From NCBI GenBank assembly GCA_002717625.1, contig PBEF01000002.1:224133-288132 (forward strand): a DNA stretch of 64,000 bases, given 5' to 3'. This stretch comes from Fidelibacterota bacterium. Its GTDB lineage: Bacteria > Fidelibacterota > Marinisomatia > SCGC-AAA003-L08 > D37C17. Shown piece by piece: positions 59,020 to 64,000 of this stretch. The position numbers were made by a program, and so were the translations under genes. Under the pieces are notes generated by a model. The model saw nothing but the letters and a program-made list of their open reading frames with translations. It was not told the DNA's origin and made no database searches. The number at the start of each line of letters is the position of its first letter. Position 1 is the first letter of the stretch.

Positions 59020-59238
59020 TCAACCTTCTATTTTAGTTACACTCTTAGCTCTATCTCCTTGCTCATCTTTGTGAAGGATAAATTCTACTTCTTCTCCATC
59101 TTTAAGAGCTTTATAACCTTCTTGAATTATTTCAGAAAAATGAACAAATATATCTTTTTCTCCTTCAGACTCAATAAACCCATATCCTTTTTTTGAGTCA
59201 AACCACTTAACCTTACCTTTTATTTTTTCATCAGACAT
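59020..59238 (-). CDS. Cold-shock domain protein
   Basis: A 72-residue CspA-type OB fold with RNP1 'KGYGFIE' and RNP2 'DIFVHF', plus 'GKVKWFD' at the start. It binds single-stranded RNA/DNA and melts RNA structure. A strong GGGAGGAG site lies 6 bases before the ATG, suggesting high expression. It appears to be a single-gene unit. Confidence 0.96.
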   Translation of the reverse strand: MSDEKIKGKVKWFDSKKGYGFIESEGEKDIFVHFSEIIQEGYKALKDGEEVEFILHKDEQGDRAKSVTKIEG

Positions 59239-59316
59239 CTTAAACTCCTCCCATATAGCACTGATAATTATTTATAAATTAAAATTAAGAATGATTCTTT
59301 TTATATCCAAATATTT

Positions 59317-59808
59317 TTAACTGACTAAGATGTCTTTAATTGTAAAACCTGTTAAAGAAATTAATGTGACAATTATACCACTTATTAAAACACCTAAAAT
59401 AATTCCGATTACACTACGGGTTCTTGATATAGAAAGGAGATATGCTGCTAAAGAGCCTGTCCATACTCCTGTAAAAGGCAATGGGATTCCTATAAATAAT
59501 ATCAATCCAATAGACTTATATTTATTAATCTTATTTGATGAACTATATGTTCTATTTATGATATAATCTATAGGCTTGCTAAAGTATTTATTTTTTCTTA
59601 AAAAAAACATTAAAGGAGATATAATATAGCGTACGCTAATACCTATAAAAATATTTCCTAAAACTGAAAAAAGGAATACTTTTTCCCAGTAAATTTCTTC
59701 TATTAATATAAAATAAGGGATAGATAATCTTAATTCTGTTATTGGAAACATTGAGTATAGAAAAATTTTCAGGGACTCAATATTAATATTTAAAATAGTA
59801 TCAAGCAA
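59317..59808 (-). CDS. COG2426 / small multidrug export family membrane protein
   Basis: Four membrane helices and the family signatures 'MFPITELRLSIPYFI', 'NIFIGISVRYIISPL' and 'IGLILFIGIPLPFTGVWTGSLAAYLL' place it in the 'putative small multi-drug export' family (COG2426). Transport has not been well demonstrated for the family. The length of 163 residues is typical. It follows the barrel-like gene by 21 bases. Confidence 0.88.
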   Translation of the reverse strand: MLDTILNINIESLKIFLYSMFPITELRLSIPYFILIEEIYWEKVFLFSVLGNIFIGISVRYIISPLMFFLRKNKYFSKPIDYIINRTYSSSNKINKYKSIGLILFIGIPLPFTGVWTGSLAAYLLSISRTRSVIGIILGVLISGIIVTLISLTGFTIKDILVS

Positions 59809-59829
59809 TTATCTACTTATATTATAAGA

Positions 59830-60375
59830 TTAATAAAGCAAGGCCCCTAATGTTATGCTAAGCTGGCCTGACTCTTTGTTTAAATTCATTAAATCTTCTA
59901 TTTGAGTTGTTATATAAGTTCCAAGAACAAAATGTTTAATTTCAGTCATTATACCAAATGACAAGTACTCTTCTTTATGCTTAAGCGAATAAGGCTCTAC
60001 CATATCAGGTTTTGGTTTTAAAAGAATTCTTGAGTAATAAATAAATGGTTTTAGATCTTTTTTCTTAAATCTTTTATGAATCGATATGCCCGTTTCCTTT
60101 GCTTTTCCTTCATAATAATCATCCATATTATGTTTATATGTTGTTAAATGCAGACCTAAGCCAAATTTTTTCTTTTTTATATGATAGGCAATACCTTGCA
60201 TACTTATTGATAAATCATCAATATTTATATACTTTCCAATCTTAATTTCTAATCCTGATTGTAAAAGGAGACCTAATGAAAAATTTGTTTTTTTAGAAAA
60301 AACACCTTCTCCTGTAAATTGGTACATTTGATTTTGACTAAAAACTGCTGCAAAATTACCCTTTTTAGGTATCAT
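59830..60375 (-). CDS. Barrel-like secreted protein, tracked start probably too late
   Basis: The open frame encodes alternating beta strands ('TNFSLGLLLQSGLEIKIG', 'FGLGLHLTTYKHN', 'YLSFGIMTEIKHFVLGTYITTQ', 'GQLSITLGALLY') like its upstream neighbour, so an outer-membrane barrel is plausible. The tracked ATG has no signal peptide. In the same frame, however, the upstream codons 60468-60376 read KILIFVLFFCLAFHQTHEDFTTILGNPGGPA, a clear signal peptide without a normal start codon (see the separate entry). Its function is unknown. It is a paralogue of the gene at 60479-61084 by layout and C-terminal motif. Confidence 0.65.
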   Translation of the reverse strand: MIPKKGNFAAVFSQNQMYQFTGEGVFSKKTNFSLGLLLQSGLEIKIGKYINIDDLSISMQGIAYHIKKKKFGLGLHLTTYKHNMDDYYEGKAKETGISIHKRFKKKDLKPFIYYSRILLKPKPDMVEPYSLKHKEEYLSFGIMTEIKHFVLGTYITTQIEDLMNLNKESGQLSITLGALLY

Positions 60376-60472
60376 TGCTGGTCCTCCAGGGTTTCCAAGG
60401 ATGGTTGTAAAATCTTCATGTGTTTGATGAAAAGCTAAACAAAAGAATAAGACAAATATTAATATTTTACAT
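60376..60472 (-). pseudogene. Signal-peptide coding stretch with a one-base lesion at its start codon
   Basis: On the minus strand the sequence is ATG-T-AAAATATTAATATTTGTC. ATG at 60472-60470 is followed by one extra T, which makes ATG-TAA. Removing that T would give MKILIFVLFFCLAFHQTHEDF, fused in frame to the gene at 59830-60375. As read, the in-frame upstream codons go back to a stop at 60486-60484 with only ATT/AAT/TAT/TTA/TGT available as starts. It may be a sequencing or assembly indel, a recent mutation, or a rare ATT start at 60483. Confidence 0.6.
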
Positions 60473-60478
60473 AAATAA

Positions 60479-61084
60479 TTAATTTAAAAATACTCCTAAG
60501 TTAACAGCAATTTCACCTTTACCATTATAGAATCCTTGATCTGCACCCATGGGCATTGTATAAGAAAATGAAAAAATCATCTGAGAAACAGATGTAAATC
60601 CTCCCAATGTAAGCAGTTTTAGATTTTGACCGCTTCCATATTGACGTAAACTATACTTTAAGTATGGAGTAAAAGCTTGCTTTGAAATCTTGTATGAAAA
60701 AGATGCTCCAAACTCTCTTGGTTTTTTATCATATTTAAGATTTGCATTATAGTGAAATCTATTGTTTATGCCAATAGTATAGTTTTTATCTTTTATATAA
60801 TAAGAAGCTCCTAAATAAGTATATTCATCATCATCTTCTAAGCTATTGCCAAAAGAAAACTCAATACCGCTGGGTAACAAGAGAGCTCCGTGAATATATT
60901 GAAACTGACCAATTTCTGTGTCGCTTGAAGGCTTTTGTGGTGTAATACTCAAACTTGAACTTATCGAAAAAGCTCCTTTATTTTTTTCCATAACAAATCC
61001 AATATTAGTACCTTCTGTAGACATTGATAAAACAATAGAATTGATACTAACAAGTATAATAAATGTTCTTATTGCAGTTTTCAT
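60479..61084 (-). CDS. Barrel-like outer-membrane protein
   Basis: Signal peptide MKTAIRTFIILVSINSIVLS, then ~10 predicted beta strands ('GAFSISSSLSITPQ', 'LPSGIEFSFGNSLE', 'YTIGINNRFHYNANL', 'EFGASFSYKIS', 'MIFSFSYTMPMG') and a terminal 'GEIAVNLGVFLN' ending in an aromatic/asparagine. No family is recognised. It is very likely a small outer-membrane barrel and a tandem paralogue of the next gene, which matches its strand order and has the same C-terminal pattern. It lies 51 bases after hpf. Confidence 0.7.
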   Translation of the reverse strand: MKTAIRTFIILVSINSIVLSMSTEGTNIGFVMEKNKGAFSISSSLSITPQKPSSDTEIGQFQYIHGALLLPSGIEFSFGNSLEDDDEYTYLGASYYIKDKNYTIGINNRFHYNANLKYDKKPREFGASFSYKISKQAFTPYLKYSLRQYGSGQNLKLLTLGGFTSVSQMIFSFSYTMPMGADQGFYNGKGEIAVNLGVFLN

Positions 61085-61134
61085 AGAAGCTTAATTTAAT
61101 TAAAAATTTTTTTTACTAATAGCTAATTATTTGA

Positions 61135-61413
61135 CTAATACTTTTTTTTAGATTTTAAAATTTGCGTCTTAATGTTATCAAGAGCTCTAAATATTGTTTT
61201 TTCAAAAACAGATGAATGTGATTTAGTGATATATGAATTATTTTTAGAATGAGCGATAATTTCTACTTTTTCAGCTCTAGACTCCTTCGATAAAATAACA
61301 TCAATAGAATGTATCTCATTGTCAAACCTAGCAATTTTACTTATTTTATCTTCAATAAATTTTTTCAACTCATCACTAACTGTAATATTTCTTCCTGTTA
61401 TAGATATTTCCAT
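61135..61413 (-). CDS. hpf: Ribosome hibernation promoting factor (short HPF/RaiA)
   Basis: The 92-residue beta-alpha fold of HPF/YfiA: 'MEISITGRNITVSDELKKFIEDKISKIARF', 'IDVILSKESRAEKVEIIAH' and 'FEKTIFRALDNIKTQILKSKKKY'. It lacks the long C-terminal dimerisation tail, so it resembles the short HPF class that works with a partner to pair 70S ribosomes in stationary phase. It lies 20 bases after the EEP gene. Confidence 0.93.
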   Translation of the reverse strand: MEISITGRNITVSDELKKFIEDKISKIARFDNEIHSIDVILSKESRAEKVEIIAHSKNNSYITKSHSSVFEKTIFRALDNIKTQILKSKKKY

Positions 61414-61433
61414 AAATCTCCTTCTTAATAAGT

Positions 61434-62456
61434 TTAATTCTGAAATCTAATACCAACGGGCCTATGATCTGATATATAAAAATCATAGTAAGATTGATTA
61501 TTAGGGAAAAACACCTCATCTATTAATAGTGTTTGAGTGTCATATGAAAAATCAAATAATTCATTTGTAATTAATATATGGTCTAAATGGCTAGGCCATC
61601 CAGGAAATGACCAATATGCAGGTGAACCTGAAGCTATCTCTATATCTGTGAAATAATAATTATTCGGTTCATCTAGGAACGGGTCAAAAACATTGAATTG
61701 ATCTATCAGTAAGTCATTAAAGTCTCCAAGGACAATAACCTTATCATTGCTTAAATATGATGATATATAAGACTCAAGGGCTTCAGATGCCTGCAACCGT
61801 CTATTTTCAGAACCATCACAACATTTGTAATGTATGTTGATAATTATATAATTTGTATTATTATGAGTTATATCTAATACATAAGGTCTCCTCCAGGCAA
61901 ACTGATAATCATATTGTGATAAAATTGTATAAGGAGCTTGATTAATTTGTACTTCATTAAGATTGATCAGATAAGATAATGTTCCATAATTAGAATCATC
62001 ATCTGAGCGATAAAATACCCAATTATTACCTAAGTTTTCCTTGAGACTTTCTAAAGATTGTGTGCTTTCTATCTCTTGCAATGCAATAACATCAACTTCT
62101 AAATCTGGAATAATATCGGTTAGTTCATCTATAGTGTTATTATTTTTTGGGAAATTTTCTATGTTCCATGTTAATAGATCGAATGATTGATTGGAGCCAA
62201 AAGCATTTTCATTTGGCTCTGTATCATATAGCACAATATTAACCGTTGCAATAACATCCACTATATTAATTATTCCATCGCTATTTAAATCAGCTTCATT
62301 TAAATAAGCTGAATCATCTAAAATAATATTTACTAATTCTATAACATCTAGAATATTAACAACACCATCATTATTAATATCTCCAGGAGTTCTTATCTCT
62401 AAACTAGATAAAGCAAAAGAACATAATAAAATTGATATAATAGCTTTATTTTTCAA
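61434..62456 (-). CDS. Secreted endonuclease/exonuclease/phosphatase-family protein with N-terminal dockerin-like pair
   Basis: The signal peptide (MKNKAIISILLCSFALSS) is directly followed by GDINNDGVVNILDVIELVNIIL / ADLNSDGIINIVDVIATVNIVL (residues ~25-78), then the EEP domain: 'FDLLTWNIENFP', 'DVIALQEIES', 'NIHYKCC', 'VIVLGDFNDL', 'HLDHILIT' and 'YISDHRPVGI', giving the catalytic Asn, Glu, Asp and His residues. It is probably an extracellular DNase or phosphodiesterase for nutrient scavenging. Here the dockerin-like module is N-terminal, whereas in the other six proteins it is C-terminal. It lies 2 bases after the cohesin-like gene. Confidence 0.9.
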   Translation of the reverse strand: MKNKAIISILLCSFALSSLEIRTPGDINNDGVVNILDVIELVNIILDDSAYLNEADLNSDGIINIVDVIATVNIVLYDTEPNENAFGSNQSFDLLTWNIENFPKNNNTIDELTDIIPDLEVDVIALQEIESTQSLESLKENLGNNWVFYRSDDDSNYGTLSYLINLNEVQINQAPYTILSQYDYQFAWRRPYVLDITHNNTNYIIINIHYKCCDGSENRRLQASEALESYISSYLSNDKVIVLGDFNDLLIDQFNVFDPFLDEPNNYYFTDIEIASGSPAYWSFPGWPSHLDHILITNELFDFSYDTQTLLIDEVFFPNNQSYYDFYISDHRPVGIRFQN

Positions 62457-62458
62457 AA

Positions 62459-63250
62459 TTAATCCTTTATGTATCTAAAATTTAATGGCTCTCCTTTAAT
62501 TGAAGATATTACAATATTATCTATACCTGAGGGTGCTTGATCGCTTTCAAAAGTTAGTAAAATACCACATCCTGATGGGATGACATCTCCTTCAAAAGAA
62601 AATGATAGCACCACATTTTTTCCAAAGGATGTTGTAAACCCTGATTTCTCAGCATCTCCTCCAGATGCTTGGCTAATTAAAGCATCTTGAAGGTTAAACT
62701 GGAAACCTCCAATATCATCTTTAGAATTATAGATAATACTATTTTCCGATATAGAAAGAGTGTTTGAAGGTAATTCACATCCCTTTTCTGAATCCTTAAT
62801 AGCTTTTTCTATACTTAAGGCTTCTTCTAGCTCTTCTGAAATATCAGCTTCTTTATAACTATCAATCTGTTTTTCAACAGTGATTTCAAACAAAGTATCA
62901 ATTCCTGCGGGGAGAGTCTTGCCTTCAAGAGAAAAACCTAATATTAAATTATTTTTTTCATTATACTTTAAGGTAAAGCCATTCTTCTTAGTTTGTCCTC
63001 CTCTAAAGACTATACTATTATCATTATATGTTTGTTTTAAATCTTTAAAATTAAATTGAAAACCAGCTAAATCTTCAGATGAATTATACATAACGCAATA
63101 GTTCCCATTTTTCATAAATTCAAACCATAATGTATTTTCGGTCAAATCCATTTCTTCAGCATATTTATTGACTAAAATAACTTGCTCTAAATCAAGAGCA
63201 AGGATTGGCATTATTAAACATGTATATAATAAAAAAAGTATTTTTTTCAT
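62459..63250 (-). CDS. Secreted protein with two cohesin-like repeats
   Basis: The signal peptide (MKKILFLLYTCLIMPILA) is followed by two related modules. Module 1 (~50-125) is 'YNSSEDLAGFQFNFKDLKQT...KNGFTLKYNEKNNLILGFSLEGKTLPAGIDTLFEI'. Module 2 (~168-245) is 'YNSKDDIGGFQFNLQDALISQASGGDAEKSGFTTSFGKNVVLSFSFEGDVIPSGCGILLTF'. A charged linker (~130-155) separates them. The 'D(I/L).GFQF.L' opening and 'lpsG.G.L..f' strand recall cohesin domains, the natural partners of dockerins, but this is a fold-level inference. The gene is 2 bases upstream of the dockerin-EEP gene. Confidence 0.6.
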   Translation of the reverse strand: MKKILFLLYTCLIMPILALDLEQVILVNKYAEEMDLTENTLWFEFMKNGNYCVMYNSSEDLAGFQFNFKDLKQTYNDNSIVFRGGQTKKNGFTLKYNEKNNLILGFSLEGKTLPAGIDTLFEITVEKQIDSYKEADISEELEEALSIEKAIKDSEKGCELPSNTLSISENSIIYNSKDDIGGFQFNLQDALISQASGGDAEKSGFTTSFGKNVVLSFSFEGDVIPSGCGILLTFESDQAPSGIDNIVISSIKGEPLNFRYIKD

Positions 63251-63323
63251 AAATTGTTTATCCCTCTTTAAAATTTGAATAATTAAATTTACAGAATAAA
63301 AATGAGAAGAGAAAAAAAATAAT

Positions 63324-63686
63324 TTAAGTATTTTTAATACAATTTCTACTTCTAGAAATTTTTCGATATATAATATTACCCAAAAGCGAACTAATGATAG
63401 GTATGTATAAAAATAAAATTATAGGCCAGAAAAAAGGTATGTAAAGCATTATGTATCTACAAGCATAAAACTCTATATAAACAGTATTTGATGTAGTTAT
63501 TAAAACTATTGATGTATCTAAAGTTTCTTGTGTGATATTATATTTATTTTTATCAAAATTATATTCAGAATTAGGGAGCCATTCAAAGCAATTAAAAACA
63601 TCAAGCTTTGATAGAGTGTTTTTTATCTTTTTGCAAAACGTGCAATTATTATCATATAAGATTTTATCCAAGGCTGCATATTTCAT
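63324..63686 (-). CDS. DCC-family (DUF393) thiol-disulfide oxidoreductase-like protein
   Basis: The family signature 'ILYDNNCTFCKKIKNTL' gives a CxxC at C15/C18, with 'IVLITTSNTVYIEFYACRYIM' downstream. The DCC motif for which the family is named is replaced by Tyr-Asp-Asn-Asn-Cys. A hydrophobic stretch (~82-105) may anchor it in the membrane. Members are small redox-like proteins of unclear role. Its ATG overlaps the stop of the upstream small membrane gene (TAATG). Confidence 0.8.
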   Translation of the reverse strand: MKYAALDKILYDNNCTFCKKIKNTLSKLDVFNCFEWLPNSEYNFDKNKYNITQETLDTSIVLITTSNTVYIEFYACRYIMLYIPFFWPIILFLYIPIISSLLGNIIYRKISRSRNCIKNT

Positions 63687-63877
63687 TAGTGATGTAATTT
63701 TTCAAGAAAGGTATATACTATAAAAACTAAAATTGTCGTAGTTAAAACAAATATACTATCTTTCTTTGTAAGTATACCATTTTTAAAAAGCTCTAAAAAT
63801 AGGCCTTTAAAAATAAATGAAAATGATATCCCTACAAGAATTATAGTAATAACAGCTAATATATTATTGATTCCCAT
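63686..63877 (-). CDS. Small two-helix membrane protein of unknown function
   Basis: 63 residues with two hydrophobic helices (about 5-28 and 41-58) joined by a polar loop 'LELFKNGILTKKDS', ending KLHH. No family is recognised. Translational coupling (TAATG) to the DCC-family gene suggests the two products work together at the inner membrane. Confidence 0.6.
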   Translation of the reverse strand: MGINNILAVITIILVGISFSFIFKGLFLELFKNGILTKKDSIFVLTTTILVFIVYTFLEKLHH

Positions 63878-63887
63878 ATTTATAAAT

Positions 63888-64000
63888 TTATTTAATAAGC
63901 ATTACTTTTTGATTATCAACTACACCAGCTGCTATAACCTGTATATAATATATACCACTAGCAAAACCTGAAGCATCCCAATTAATTGAGTGTTCCCCGC
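63888..64000 (-). CDS. C-terminal tail of a secreted protein with T9SS-type sorting signal (partial, 5' end off the right edge)
   Basis: The reverse strand reads 'GEHSINWDASGFASGIYYIQVIAAGVVDNQKVMLIK' then TAA. The 'DASGFASGIYY.....G....QKV.LIK' pattern is that of the type A C-terminal domain which targets cargo to the type IX secretion system. Only the last ~37 residues are in the window. The stop is 10 bases before the start of the small membrane gene, so they may share a transcript. Confidence 0.85.
   Translation of the reverse strand, partial: GEHSINWDASGFASGIYYIQVIAAGVVDNQKVMLIK

Overview
The window looks like chromosomal DNA from an AT-rich marine bacterium. My best guess is the Marinimicrobia (SAR406) lineage. 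This is an inference from several traits: very low GC, many secreted proteins ending in paired dockerin-like 'GD(I/L/V)N.DG..N..D' modules, repeated 'GCTD..A.NY...A..DDG.C' cysteine modules, a T9SS-like C-terminal sorting tail at the right edge, and clear Shine-Dalgarno sites (GGAGG/AAGGAG), which argue against Bacteroidetes proper. I see no tRNA, rRNA, CRISPR array, insertion sequence or prophage. Apart from the two edge genes, the window is densely packed core and surface-protein genes.

Layout. 1-5640 (minus) is a three-gene secreted-protein cluster: a LamG protein cut by the left edge, a formylglycine-generating-enzyme-like protein, and a Notch-repeat-like dockerin protein. 5765-9355 (minus) is a cyclase-ATPase-TPR signalling protein. 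It is divergent from a plus-strand operon (9506-18089) of leuS, an M3 oligopeptidase, a duplicated PepSY/CPBP membrane protease and a probable outer-membrane barrel. 18194-29773 (minus) holds beta-helix dockerin proteins, rmuC, a NodB-like deacetylase and an M6 protease. 29826-36399 (minus) is a tight operon: tricorn protease, cutA, yajQ, DUF1028-dockerin and two alpha/beta hydrolases.

36482-36660 is a non-coding interval that folds, on the plus strand, into a long rod with a central bubble and a side hairpin. This is the architecture of 6S RNA. 36658-43793 (minus) is a housekeeping operon (yajC, fmt, rsmB, PASTA protein, rpe, BatA-like VWA protein, hflX), with dusB divergent. 44787-58954 (minus) is a run of about 13 closely spaced genes: msrB, sdaA, sortilin-like dockerin protein, HIT, gpmA, thioredoxin-like, xerD, M50 protease, an unlisted 38-residue membrane ORF, ftcD, mutL, DUF502 and a GGDEF-EAL protein. 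59020-64000 (minus) holds a cold-shock protein, a COG2426 membrane protein, two barrel-like paralogues (one with a broken start), hpf, a secreted EEP nuclease/phosphatase with an N-terminal dockerin, a two-repeat cohesin-like protein, a DCC-family protein, a small membrane protein and the tail of a sorted surface protein.

How it fits together. Seven secreted proteins carry dockerin-like pairs. An eighth protein, lying 2 bases upstream of one of them, carries two cohesin-like repeats. The most interesting hypotheses are a dockerin/cohesin-like surface assembly in a free-living marine lineage and the 6S-like RNA.
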